DNA from: CAVVDT01 sp963747005
GTDB taxonomy: Bacteria > Pseudomonadota > Alphaproteobacteria > Rhizobiales > Aestuariivirgaceae
DNA length: 64,000 nucleotides
Assembly: GCA_963747005.1 (NCBI GenBank)
Contig: CAVVDT010000013.1
Coordinates: forward strand, 62,001-126,000
Reading direction: 5' to 3'
Below are positions 42,965-51,397 of this stretch, one piece after another; the stretch's first letter is position 1; every line of letters begins with the position of its first letter. The notes beneath the pieces are model-generated. The model was given only the letters and a program-made list of their open reading frames with translations, was not told where the DNA came from and did not search any database. Position numbers and translations under genes: made by a program.

Positions 42965-43217
42965 GAAGCACCTTTCCTCGCGGCAGTCGATCTAACGGCT
43001 AGCGCAAAGTTCGATCAAGCCGAAACGGCAATGCGGTCCGGTCATGCCGCAAAATCGCAGAAACTGCCGATCTCGATCGGCAGGCATTTTCAATCGGGAC
43101 AGGGCGTTAATCGATCCTTCACCAGCATGAATCAAAGCCGTCACGAAGACGCCCCGGATGCCGATAGTGGCGAACCCCTTGCATGGCCACGCGCGCAATG
43201 CCCAAAAAGAAGAAGAC

Positions 43218-43412
43218 ATGACCATGCACAAGCAAATTCAAATCATGATCCTGCCGCTGGCAGCCTATGGCGCCATCGTCGGCTTCACCGCCCAGTTGCT
43301 GCATCATGAGAGCGCTTCCTGCGCTGCCCACGCCAATGCGCCCGCCGCCACGGCCAAGGCGTGTGGACAAGTCGAGATCCTCAAGGAGCCCGACAAGAGG
43401 GCAATCAGATGA
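43218..43412 (+). CDS. Small single-span membrane protein
   Basis: A 64-residue product with one hydrophobic segment (IQIMILPLAAYGAIVGFTAQLL) after a short basic start, then a tail with two cysteines (ESASCAAHA, AKACGQVE) and several histidines. AAAGAAGAAG precedes the ATG at 43218. Its stop overlaps the start of the next gene as ATGA, which supports it as real and translationally coupled. I do not recognise the family. The histidines and cysteines could bind metal, but this is conjecture. Confidence 0.6.
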   Translation: MTMHKQIQIMILPLAAYGAIVGFTAQLLHHESASCAAHANAPAATAKACGQVEILKEPDKRAIR

Positions 43413-44146
43413 ACCCGCAAACGACTCCATACCTCATAGGCGGCAAGGCCGGCGATGGCCTCGGCCTCGGCAAGCGCAACCAGCCCAGATCGATGACCAT
43501 GACTGTCGTGAGCAGCCTGTTTCCGCCACTGATCGTGCTCTACGTGCTTGGTGCCATCGGTTCGGTGCCGGCCTACGACTATGCCAGGCAGTTCGGGGAG
43601 GGGGGCATGATTGCCGCGGCCTCCTCGCTGATGCTCGCCGCCGCCGCGTTGGCAGCGGTCCTCAACTTCTACATCAGGCGCAAGCTGCCACACGGCTGGC
43701 GCATCCATATCTGGCTTGCCGTGGCCGCCGGGCTGGCCTTCATGGCGCTCGACGATCTCGCCGCCATACCCGGACTGTCCGCTGCAGCAATGCCGGCGAG
43801 CCCGGTGTCAATGCCGGCGCAGTTGAGCGGATGGTTCGTGTTCGAGGTGGCGATGTGCACGCTCGGCGGTGTGGCGGCGATCGCGCTGTTTGCCAGGGAA
43901 TTCTGGCGTCCGGCCCTGGTGCTGGAGTTCCTGGTCGCCGGATTTACACTGTACGGCATCCATCTCGGCATCGAGACATGGGCAACCACGCCCACGGCCT
44001 TTTCACTCATCGTCGATGAATCGGCGCGCCTCCTGGCCTCGTCGCAATTCATGCTGGCCATGATGGCGGCCTGCATCGATCAGATCGATGAGCATTTCGC
44101 CCCCGGTCGCCCCATGCTTGACTGGCTGCTCAATACCCGTCGATAG
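43409..44146 (+). CDS. Multi-span membrane protein of unknown function
   Basis: A 245-residue protein with about five or six hydrophobic segments (FPPLIVLYVLGAIGSV, MIAAASSLMLAAAALAAVL, IWLAVAAGLAFMALDDLAAI, and more). ALDDL is a pair of acidic residues inside or beside a membrane segment, and DESARLL and IDQIDEHF give further acidic groups. No transport family comes to mind. It starts at ATG 43409 inside the stop of the small upstream gene. The two probably form a membrane complex. An in-frame codon 48 bp earlier would overlap that gene and is less likely. Confidence 0.75.
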   Translation: MNPQTTPYLIGGKAGDGLGLGKRNQPRSMTMTVVSSLFPPLIVLYVLGAIGSVPAYDYARQFGEGGMIAAASSLMLAAAALAAVLNFYIRRKLPHGWRIHIWLAVAAGLAFMALDDLAAIPGLSAAAMPASPVSMPAQLSGWFVFEVAMCTLGGVAAIALFAREFWRPALVLEFLVAGFTLYGIHLGIETWATTPTAFSLIVDESARLLASSQFMLAMMAACIDQIDEHFAPGRPMLDWLLNTRR

Positions 44147-44251
44147 AGCCTTTTCCGCGGCGAAGGGGGTGCGGCGCGTTTCCGTCTCGCCTATATTCCG
44201 CACCGAGGCTGGCCCGTCCGCATGTTGCGGGGGCCGTTGGGCTTTGAGGTT

Positions 44252-44986
44252 ATGAGCGAGAAGAAACCAGCGATGCCGGTTCCGCGTTCCGACGGGGCGC
44301 CGCCGCCGTCATCGGGCGACGAGATCGCGGCCTTCCTTACCAAGGTCAAGGCCACGCCGCCTGCCGCGCAGGAAACAGGCCGGCGCGGACGGCTGGTGTT
44401 TGCCATGGACGCCACCATGAGCCGCCAGCCGACGTGGGACCGCGCCCTCGATATCCAGGCCGAGATGTTCGCCGAAACCGCAAGGGTCGGCGGGCTCGAT
44501 GTACAGCTTGTCTATTTCCGCGGCTTCGGCGAGTGCCGCGCCTCGCCGTGGGTGGGCAATCCCTCGGCACTGGCAGCGCTGATGACCAGGGTCGACTGCC
44601 GCGGCGGCAATACTCAGATCGGCCGGGTGCTCAAGCATCTGCGCGCCGAGGTCGCGAGGGGCAAGGTCGGCGCCATGGTCTATGTGGGCGACTGCATGGA
44701 AGAAGACATCGACGAATTGTGCGCCACGGCCGGCGAGATCGGGCTTTTGGGCACGCCCTGCTTCATGTTCCAGGAAGGCCGCGATCCGACCGCCGAGCGC
44801 GCCTTCAAGGAGATCGCACGTCTTACCCATGGCGCCTGGTGCCGCTTCGACACCGCATCGCCGCGCACCCTGCGTGACATCCTGAAGGCAGCGGCCGTCT
44901 ACGCCGCCGGCGGCCGCCAGGCACTTGCCGATTTCTCCCAACGCCACGGCGCCGGCGCCCGCCGTCTCATCGAGCAGATGAAATAA
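44252..44986 (+). CDS. VWA-like domain protein
   Basis: A 244-residue soluble protein with a von Willebrand A-like fold. The metal-site sequence appears as VFAMDATMSR, followed by VQLVYFRGFGECRASPWVG, the GGNTQIGRVLKH segment (second MIDAS loop) and AMVYVGDCMEED. Related stand-alone VWA proteins in alphaproteobacteria have no defined role to my knowledge. A proline-rich start (MSEKKPAMPVPRSDG) precedes the domain. The next gene, with a J-domain, starts in its stop codon (TAATG), so the two are coupled. Confidence 0.82.
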   Translation: MSEKKPAMPVPRSDGAPPPSSGDEIAAFLTKVKATPPAAQETGRRGRLVFAMDATMSRQPTWDRALDIQAEMFAETARVGGLDVQLVYFRGFGECRASPWVGNPSALAALMTRVDCRGGNTQIGRVLKHLRAEVARGKVGAMVYVGDCMEEDIDELCATAGEIGLLGTPCFMFQEGRDPTAERAFKEIARLTHGAWCRFDTASPRTLRDILKAAAVYAAGGRQALADFSQRHGAGARRLIEQMK

Positions 44987-45684
44987 TGCAATTCGTGCTT
45001 CTAGGCCTCCTCGTCCTTGGTGCTGCCATGCTGATCATGCGCGGGCTGGCGAGCGCCAACCCGGCAACCCTGGCCGCCGTCGCCAAGCGCACCGTCGGAG
45101 CCATCGTGGTGGCCGCTGCGGTGTTGCTGGCCCTGCGCGGGCTGCTTCCGATCGCCGTGCCGCTGTTGCTGGTGGGGCTCGGCATGCTGGGTTTGGGCGG
45201 ATTCCTGGCGGGCCTGCCGTTTCCCGGGTCGCGGCCGTCTCCCGGCAATCGCTCCCAGGTCCGCACCCGCATGCTGGCTATGGAACTGGACCACGATACC
45301 GGCAACATGGACGGCGAGGTGCTGGCCGGCACGTTCGCCGGCGCGCGCCTCTCACGTCTCTCTCCCGGCGATCTGGCGGCGCTGCGCGAGGAATGTGAAG
45401 GGGCCGGCGACCAGAGCCTTGAACTGATGGAGACCTATCTCGACCGCCACCATGCCGGCTGGCGCGGGGCGGGTGATGACGGCGCGCGTACGAATACCAC
45501 GGCGAGCGGTGCCATGGACGCCGCCGAAGCGCGGGCGATCCTCGGGGTGGGCCCGGACGCATCCGCTGCCGATATCCGCGCCGCCCACAAGAAGCTGATG
45601 AAGCTCTATCACCCCGACCATGGCGGTTCGAGCTATCTCGCCGCCAAGGTCAATCGCGCCAAGGACGTGCTGCTGGGCGGATAG
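44986..45684 (+). CDS. Membrane-anchored J-domain protein
   Basis: A 232-residue co-chaperone. The N-terminus has two hydrophobic segments (FVLLGLLVLGAAMLIMRGL and VVAAAVLLALRGLLPIAVPL), and the C-terminal 60 residues form a J domain (ARAILGVGPDASAADIRAAH, with HPD in KLYHPDHGGSSYLAAKVNRA). This order resembles the mitochondrial Tim14/Pam18 and bacterial DjlA-like proteins that recruit DnaK to a membrane. The middle part (about residues 85-150) is conserved-looking but unknown. ATG at 44986 overlaps the upstream stop by one base, linking it to the VWA protein. Confidence 0.88.
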   Translation: MQFVLLGLLVLGAAMLIMRGLASANPATLAAVAKRTVGAIVVAAAVLLALRGLLPIAVPLLLVGLGMLGLGGFLAGLPFPGSRPSPGNRSQVRTRMLAMELDHDTGNMDGEVLAGTFAGARLSRLSPGDLAALREECEGAGDQSLELMETYLDRHHAGWRGAGDDGARTNTTASGAMDAAEARAILGVGPDASAADIRAAHKKLMKLYHPDHGGSSYLAAKVNRAKDVLLGG

Positions 45685-45833
45685 CCAGCCGCCACCTGCC
45701 GGGATGCCCCGACATGACCGCGAGTTAATCGCCCCGACACGTCCATGTAAGGAGAAATCCGTTAGACAAATGGCCGTTTCCGCAGCGGGCAGCCGGGCTT
45801 GCCTTCCGGTGCCCGCGTCGTCAGGAGGGCAGA

Positions 45834-46106
45834 ATGTTCCACCTCAAGCCTTTGTATCTCGTCTTGTTCGCCGTGGCGGCATCGACCGCCTTGTCGTCGC
45901 TGCCGGCCTTCGCGCAGGAGGCCAGTGGATGGTTCGTCGTACGCGATGAAGCCATCGGCGCCTGCCACACCCAACAGTTGATCAGCGTCGGTGGCACCTA
46001 TGTCAGCGGTAGCGAGTTGAAGGCGGGTGGGCCGTTTTCAAGCCGAGAAGCTGCCCTGAAGCGGCTCAACCGGCTTCAGGCCGAAGGCGTGTGCGCCAGG
46101 GGCTGA
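45834..46106 (+). CDS. Small exported protein of unknown function
   Basis: A 90-residue product with a signal peptide (LVLFAVAASTALSSLPAFAQ, cleavage after AFA). The mature part of about 62 residues has two cysteines (IGACHTQQL and EGVCARG), likely disulfide-bonded, and the pattern GGPFSSREAALKRLNRLQ, seen in small exported SPOR-like or DUF proteins but not identified. AGGAGGG lies just before the ATG. It ends 2 bp before the convergent carboxypeptidase gene. Confidence 0.75.
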   Translation: MFHLKPLYLVLFAVAASTALSSLPAFAQEASGWFVVRDEAIGACHTQQLISVGGTYVSGSELKAGGPFSSREAALKRLNRLQAEGVCARG

Positions 46107-46108
46107 GG

Positions 46109-47689
46109 TTACCCAGCCCTGGCGACCGCTGCCGGAGCGAGGGGGAAGCACCCCACGCCCTTGCGCTTGAGGAGCCGGCAGGCGGAACGGGCCGCCTTTT
46201 CATCGAAGCCGGAAAAGCGGGCGCGATAGATCGTGTCGCCGCCCACATTGGCCTTCATGGTGAAAGCAGACTTGGCGTCGAGCACCTTGATGCCTGTCGA
46301 CAGGGCCGCATCAATGCGCCGCCTGGCACCATCGGGCGTGGGAAAGGCACCAACCTGAATGTTCCACGAGACCGCCTCCTTGGCGGCTTCCCTGGCGATC
46401 GGCTGGGTGAGGAGTACCTGTTCGTCGACCGGCTTCGTGGCATCGCCGATCTTGCCGGTCGTCGATGTCGCGACCTTGGTTTCGTCGGCCTTTTCGCTAT
46501 TGCTGAAAGTCTCCACGACGACCGTCTTGAAGGTGGTGGCCTGTTTGTCGGCTTCGGCGATCTGCGCGGTATCGGAGGTATTCTGCACGTCGCTGACGGG
46601 TTCGTTGTTGGCGACCGCTTCGATTGGCTTCACGGTGTCGGGCGTGCTCTGCACCTGGGCGACCGGTTCGCTGTTCAGCACGGCCTCGACGACGGCGGGC
46701 TTTTCGGGAGTCAGATCAGGTTTGGGGCGGGGCAGCGGCGGGGTATCGACCTTGAGCGCCTGGCGCACCGGCGGGGCGACATAGCCCGGCGGGTGGCCCG
46801 CCAGCGTGGCCACTTGGCGCAACGGCTTGAGCCGCGCTGTCTTGTAGAGGTTGTCCACCATCCTCGTCATGTAGTTATTGCGCCACCGGCCTGTCGGCGC
46901 GCCCATCACGACGGCGACCATGCGCTTGCCACCGCGCTCAATGGACGTGATCAGGTTGAAGCCCGACATGCGCGTATAGCCGGTCTTGATGCCGTCGACG
47001 CCGTCAACGTGGCCGAGCAGGTGGTTGTGATTGGAGATGTTCTGTCCCCCATAGCGGAAGACTTCGGTCGAGAAGTAATGAAATTCTCTCGGGAAATCCC
47101 GCTGGATGCGCAAGCCGAGCGTCGCCATGTCGCGCGCCGTGGTCTTCTGGCGCCAGTCGGGCAGCCCCGAGGCATTGTGGAAGGTGGTGCGGGTCATCCC
47201 CATGGCCCGCGCGGTGCGGGTCATGCGGGCGGCGAACGCCGTTTCGGTGCCGCCAAGGCCTTCGGCGATGGCCACCGCGATGTCGTTGGCGGATCTGGTC
47301 ACCACCGCCCCGATGGCATCACGGACGCTGATGGTCTCACCGGGCTTGAGCCCCAGCTTGGTGGGCTGCTGGGCGGCGGCATGGGCGGAAATGGTGAGGC
47401 GGCTCGACAGCGAAACCTTGCCGGCCCGCATATCCTCAAACAGCAGATAGAGCGTCATCACCTTGGTCAGCGAGGCGGGATAGGCGGTGGCGTCGATGTT
47501 CTTCTGGTAGACGATGGCACCGCTGGATGCATCCACGGCGATGGCGGCAAGGCGCGGCCGGGCGGCGAGGTCGCCGGCCGCTGCCATCCACAGCGCAAGC
47601 GTGAGAACGGCCGCCAGCACCAGCGAAACAAAGTTGCCGGGCATGTGCATCGCCAATTTGGCCGCGCGGATGGCTGATGTGCTGATCAT
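46109..47689 (-). CDS. D-alanyl-D-alanine carboxypeptidase with SPOR domain
   Basis: A penicillin-binding protein of the S11 family that trims peptidoglycan stem peptides. In the 526-residue product the signal anchor lies at about residues 19-38, and the catalytic motifs are SLTK (Ser73-Lys76), SAN (Ser133-Asn135) and KTG (Lys235-Gly237). A proline/threonine-rich linker (about residues 290-430) leads to a C-terminal SPOR domain (WNIQVGAFPTPDGARRRIDA) that binds denuded septal peptidoglycan. The start at 47689 is chosen to put the membrane segment near the N-terminus; longer in-frame starts up to 47893 add no recognisable sequence. Confidence 0.92.
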   Translation of the reverse strand: MISTSAIRAAKLAMHMPGNFVSLVLAAVLTLALWMAAAGDLAARPRLAAIAVDASSGAIVYQKNIDATAYPASLTKVMTLYLLFEDMRAGKVSLSSRLTISAHAAAQQPTKLGLKPGETISVRDAIGAVVTRSANDIAVAIAEGLGGTETAFAARMTRTARAMGMTRTTFHNASGLPDWRQKTTARDMATLGLRIQRDFPREFHYFSTEVFRYGGQNISNHNHLLGHVDGVDGIKTGYTRMSGFNLITSIERGGKRMVAVVMGAPTGRWRNNYMTRMVDNLYKTARLKPLRQVATLAGHPPGYVAPPVRQALKVDTPPLPRPKPDLTPEKPAVVEAVLNSEPVAQVQSTPDTVKPIEAVANNEPVSDVQNTSDTAQIAEADKQATTFKTVVVETFSNSEKADETKVATSTTGKIGDATKPVDEQVLLTQPIAREAAKEAVSWNIQVGAFPTPDGARRRIDAALSTGIKVLDAKSAFTMKANVGGDTIYRARFSGFDEKAARSACRLLKRKGVGCFPLAPAAVARAG

Positions 47690-47972
47690 GACTGACAAAC
47701 CCCACCTGTCAAATCCGGGAGCCTTTGAAAGCCGTCCCGGCATCGATGTCGGATGCTGCCCCTTGTGCCTCGGAGAGGCGGGAACGTGAGCGGCGTCAGC
47801 GATCCCGGGGAATCCGGGGGATGCCTGCTCGCTTTCGTGAGCGTCCGCACCCGTTTCGCCGCGCCGCTTGTTGCGCTGCATCCCGACCTGCATTCACAGG
47901 CTTCGAACTTTCGTGGATGAGCCTTACGATTTCATTAACAGGCTGGGGAAAATGGCATTTTTCGTGAATATG
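47690..47972. other. Intergenic region between dacA-type gene and phasin promoter
   Basis: About 280 bp between divergent genes. It contains open frames only as extensions of the carboxypeptidase frame, with no protein-like composition. It must hold the promoter of that gene, which I could not identify. No RNA gene is seen. Confidence 0.4.
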
Positions 47973-48020
47973 GTGCAGTGCAAAAAAGTTCTTGACGAAT
48001 TTTTGTGCAGTGCATATATA
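47973..48020 (+). promoter_or_regulatory. Phasin promoter with paired GTGCAGTGCA operators
   Basis: TTGACG (47992-47997), a 17-bp spacer and TATATA (48015-48020) form a strong sigma-70 promoter. The 10-mer GTGCAGTGCA occurs twice, at 47973-47982 before the -35 and at 48005-48014 directly against the -10, 32 bp (about three turns) apart. TGC-rich sites in phasin promoters are known targets of the PHA-responsive repressor PhaR in Paracoccus and Rhodobacter. Binding here would block polymerase until granules titrate the repressor. PhaR itself is not in the window. Confidence 0.7.
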
Positions 48021-48075
48021 TGTCATCAGAGCGGTGGGAATGCCACGGCGGGAACGAGCACTGAAGGAGACGGAG

Positions 48076-48420
48076 ATGATGAAGTCATTTGAACAATTCC
48101 AGACGTTCGGCAAGGACGGTTTCGAGGCCTATATGTCCAGCGCGACGGCCATGACCAAGGCCTTCCAGGAGATGGCTGCCGAGGCGGCCGAGTTCCAGCG
48201 CAAGTCTTTCGAGAAGGGCGCCGCGGTTCTCGACAAGGTGATCACCGCCAAGTCGCCCGACAAGGTTTTCGAGATCCAGCAGGGCTACGCCAAGGAGGCC
48301 TATGAGGCCTATGTCGGCGAAGTCAACAAGATCGGCGAGCTCTACATGAACGCCGCCAAGGAAGCCTACAAGCCCTTCGAAGGCCAGCTCGCGCAGTTCG
48401 GCGTGAAGGCCCCCAAGTAA
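48076..48420 (+). CDS. Phasin family protein
   Basis: A 114-residue helical, amphipathic protein that coats PHA granules. The pattern SFEQFQTFGKDGFEAYMSSA, then FQEMAAEAAEFQRKSFEKG and the VFEIQQGYAKEAYEAYV segment is characteristic of alphaproteobacterial phasins (phasin_2 type). The start is ATG 48076, with a second in-frame ATG at 48079; GAAGGAGACGGAG lies upstream. It has its own strong promoter and terminator, giving a monocistronic, highly regulated unit. Confidence 0.95.
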   Translation: MMKSFEQFQTFGKDGFEAYMSSATAMTKAFQEMAAEAAEFQRKSFEKGAAVLDKVITAKSPDKVFEIQQGYAKEAYEAYVGEVNKIGELYMNAAKEAYKPFEGQLAQFGVKAPK

Positions 48421-48467
48421 GTCATTCAGCGTTCGCCGGCCTTGCGGCCGGCCCGGTTGAGTTCCTC

Positions 48468-48512
48468 AACACCCGGCAGTGGGATTTCCCGCCGCCGGGT
48501 GTTCGCGTTTTG
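48468..48512 (+). terminator. Rho-independent terminator of the phasin gene
   Basis: AACACCCGGC (48468-48477) and GCCGGGTGTT (48494-48503) pair perfectly, with an inner GGGA/TCCC stem, followed by CGCGTTTTG. It lies 48 nt after the phasin stop. A smaller GC hairpin (GCCGGCC/GGCCGGC) precedes it at about 48435-48453. Confidence 0.8.
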
Positions 48513-48658
48513 AGGGCAGGGGCGACTTGCGACTTTCTCGCCACACTTGGGCCAAACGGCGATGCCCCCCTCCCGCTCAGGCGCAAATCACCTATATAAT
48601 GTGTCCAAGCGACATGCCGGCAGCGCCGGCTGGCAGCAGGGAAATCCGGACTGAAGCT

Positions 48659-48982
48659 ATGCCGCCTCGGAATGCCAATCGTGAAGATCGCCAGACGGGC
48701 ATCGTCACCAAGACCCGACCGAAGACGAAAAAGCCGAGCCTCTACAAGGTTTTGTTGCTGAATGACGATTACACGCCCATGGAGTTCGTTGTGCATGTGC
48801 TGGAACGGTTTTTCGGCAAGGGCCGCGAGGAGGCGACGCGAATCATGCTGCATGTCCACCAGAAGGGGGTGGGCGTGTGCGGGGTCTATACATTCGAGGT
48901 GGCCGAGACCAAGGTAACCCAGGTCATGGAACTGGCGCGCAGCCATCAACATCCGCTCCAGTGCACCATGGAAAAAGAGTAG
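48659..48982 (+). CDS. clpS: ClpS adaptor
   Basis: The adaptor delivers N-end-rule substrates to ClpAP. The 107-residue product has a variable N-terminal 30 residues, then the ClpS core: SLYKVLLLNDDYTPMEFVV with the N-degron pocket residues Asn-Asp-Asp and Met, HVLERFFGK, MLHVHQKG, and GVYTFEVAETKVTQV. The ATG at 48659 is assigned by usual length; in-frame ATGs earlier are possible. A good -10 box (TATAAT, 48595-48600) lies 58 bp upstream. clpA follows after 11 bp. Confidence 0.93.
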   Translation: MPPRNANREDRQTGIVTKTRPKTKKPSLYKVLLLNDDYTPMEFVVHVLERFFGKGREEATRIMLHVHQKGVGVCGVYTFEVAETKVTQVMELARSHQHPLQCTMEKE

Positions 48983-48993
48983 GAGCTGTAATT

Positions 48994-51381
48994 TTGCCGA
49001 CATTCTCCCGCAGTCTTGAGCAAGCCCTGCACCGGGCGCTGGCGCTCGCCAACGAGCGCAGCCACGAATACGCCACGCTCGAGCATCTGCTGCTTGCCCT
49101 TATCGACGATAGCGATGCCTCTTCGGTCATGCTGGCCTGCGGGGTCGATGTAGAGGAGCTGCGGTCGGGGCTGGAACATTACATCGACACCGAACTGACC
49201 AATCTGGTGATCAACTCAGGCGAGGATTCAAAGCCCACCGCCGGCTTCCAGCGGGTCATCCAGCGCGCCGTCATCCATGTCCAGTCCTCGGGCCGCGAGG
49301 AGGTGACCGGCGCCAATGTGCTGGTGGCCATCTTCGCCGAACGCGAGAGCCATGCGGCGTATTTCCTGCAGGAGCAGGACATGACCCGCTACGATGCCGT
49401 CAACTACATCTCGCACGGCATCGCCAAGCGTCCCGGCAAGTCCGATGCACGCCCGGTTCGCGGCGCCGAGCCGGACGACGAGGAAGAGGAGAGCCGCGGC
49501 GAGCCCAAGAAGAACCAGGTGGATGCGCTCGAGGCCTACTGCGTCGATCTCAACGCCAAGGCGGTCTCCGGCCGTATCGATCCGCTCATCGGCCGCGAAG
49601 CCGAAGTCAAGCGCACCATCCAGGTGCTGTGCCGGCGCCAGAAGAACAATCCCCTGTTCGTCGGCGATCCCGGCGTCGGCAAGACTGCCATCGCGGAAGG
49701 GCTGGCCCGCCAGATCACCAAGGGCGAGGTGCCCGAAGTCCTGCAGGACTGCACCATCTTCCAGCTCGACATGGGCGCGCTTCTCGCCGGCACGCGCTAT
49801 CGCGGCGACTTCGAGGAACGCCTCAAGGCGGTGATCAAGCAGATCGAGACCTATCCCGGCGCCATCCTGTTCATCGACGAGATCCATACCGTCATCGGGG
49901 CAGGCGCCACCTCGGGCGGCGCCATGGATGCCTCCAACCTGTTGAAACCGGCGCTGGCGGGCGGCGTGCTGCGCTGCATCGGCTCGACCACCTACAAGGA
50001 ATACCGCCAGCATTTCGAGAAGGACCGGGCGCTGGTCAGGCGCTTCCAGAAGATCGATGTGAACGAGCCGACGGTTGAGGATTCCATCAAGATTCTCAAA
50101 GGCTTGAAGCCTTATTATGAGGAATTCCACAAGATCCGTTACACCCAGGACGCCATCAAGGCGGCGGTGGAGTTGTCAGCGCGCTACATGAGCGACAGGA
50201 AGCTCCCTGACAAGGCCATCGACGTCATCGACGAGACCGGCGCCTCGCAGATGCTGGTTGCCGAAGGCAAGCGGCGAAGTGTCATCGGCGTGAAGGAGAT
50301 CGAGGACACCATCGCCACCATGGCGCGCATCCCGCCGCGTACCGTGTCGAAGAACGATGCCGAGGTGTTGCGCGATCTGTCGGGCGACCTGAAGCGCGTC
50401 GTGTTCGGCCAGGACACTGCCATCGAGGCGCTGGCGGCAGCCATCAAGCTGTCGCGGGCGGGCCTTCGCGAGCCGGAAAAGCCCATCGGGTGCTATCTGT
50501 TCTCAGGGCCCACCGGCGTCGGCAAGACCGAGGTGGCGCGCCAGCTTGCGGCCACGCTGGGCGTCAATCTCTTGCGCTTCGACATGTCGGAATATATGGA
50601 GCGCCATTCCGTCTCGCGCCTCATCGGGGCGCCCCCCGGCTATGTCGGCTTCGACCAGGGCGGCCTTTTGACCGACGGCATCGACCAGCACCCCCACACG
50701 GTGCTGCTGCTGGACGAAATCGAAAAGGCCCATCCCGATCTCTTCAATATCCTGTTGCAGATCATGGATCACGGCAAGCTCACCGATCACAACGGCAAGA
50801 GCGTCGACTTCCGCAATGTCATCCTGATCATGACCACCAATGCCGGCGCCAGCGAACTGGCGGGGGCGGCCTACGGCTTCACCCGTTCCAAGCGTGAGGG
50901 TGATGACCAGGAGGCGATCAGGCGCATGTTCACGCCGGAATTCCGCAACCGGCTGGACGCTACCATCGCCTTCGGTCACCTGACGCCGGAGATCGTGCAG
51001 CAGGTGGTGCAGAAGTTCGTCCTGCAACTGGAAGCGCAACTGGCTGAACGGCAGATCAACATCGAACTGTCGGAGGCGGCCGCCGCGTTCCTTGCGGAAA
51101 AAGGTTATGACGAGCAGATGGGCGCCCGGCCACTCGCCCGCATCATCCAGGAGCACGTGAAGAAGCCGCTGGCCGATGAAGTGCTGTTCGGACGCCTCGC
51201 CAATGGCGGCACGGTCAGGGTGATCGTCGAAAAGGACAAGGACGGCGAGGACGCGATCGGCTTCACTTATCTCACCCGCGCCGAAGAACGCGCCTTGCCC
51301 AGGCCGGTCGAAAGGAAGGCGCTGCCGGGCCGCAAGCCGGCACCGAAGAGGAAGCGACGCAAGAAGCCCGAGCCGGCGTGA
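48994..51381 (+). CDS. clpA: ATP-dependent protease ATPase subunit ClpA
   Basis: The AAA+ unfoldase of the ClpAP protease, recruited by ClpS. The 795-residue product has an N-terminal repeat domain (residues 1-145), AAA-1 with GDPGVGKTAIA and LFIDEIHTV, and AAA-2 with GPTGVGKTEVA and LLLDEIEKAH. MGARPLARIIQ and a basic tail follow. The start is a TTG at 48994 (PTFSRSLEQAL is the usual beginning after Met) with AGGAG eight bases upstream. An ATG far upstream lies inside clpS in another frame and is excluded. The ATPase lacks the ClpB middle coiled coil, confirming ClpA. Confidence 0.96.
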   Translation: MPTFSRSLEQALHRALALANERSHEYATLEHLLLALIDDSDASSVMLACGVDVEELRSGLEHYIDTELTNLVINSGEDSKPTAGFQRVIQRAVIHVQSSGREEVTGANVLVAIFAERESHAAYFLQEQDMTRYDAVNYISHGIAKRPGKSDARPVRGAEPDDEEEESRGEPKKNQVDALEAYCVDLNAKAVSGRIDPLIGREAEVKRTIQVLCRRQKNNPLFVGDPGVGKTAIAEGLARQITKGEVPEVLQDCTIFQLDMGALLAGTRYRGDFEERLKAVIKQIETYPGAILFIDEIHTVIGAGATSGGAMDASNLLKPALAGGVLRCIGSTTYKEYRQHFEKDRALVRRFQKIDVNEPTVEDSIKILKGLKPYYEEFHKIRYTQDAIKAAVELSARYMSDRKLPDKAIDVIDETGASQMLVAEGKRRSVIGVKEIEDTIATMARIPPRTVSKNDAEVLRDLSGDLKRVVFGQDTAIEALAAAIKLSRAGLREPEKPIGCYLFSGPTGVGKTEVARQLAATLGVNLLRFDMSEYMERHSVSRLIGAPPGYVGFDQGGLLTDGIDQHPHTVLLLDEIEKAHPDLFNILLQIMDHGKLTDHNGKSVDFRNVILIMTTNAGASELAGAAYGFTRSKREGDDQEAIRRMFTPEFRNRLDATIAFGHLTPEIVQQVVQKFVLQLEAQLAERQINIELSEAAAAFLAEKGYDEQMGARPLARIIQEHVKKPLADEVLFGRLANGGTVRVIVEKDKDGEDAIGFTYLTRAEERALPRPVERKALPGRKPAPKRKRRKKPEPA

Positions 51382-51397
51382 GCGTGGTGATCTGAAC

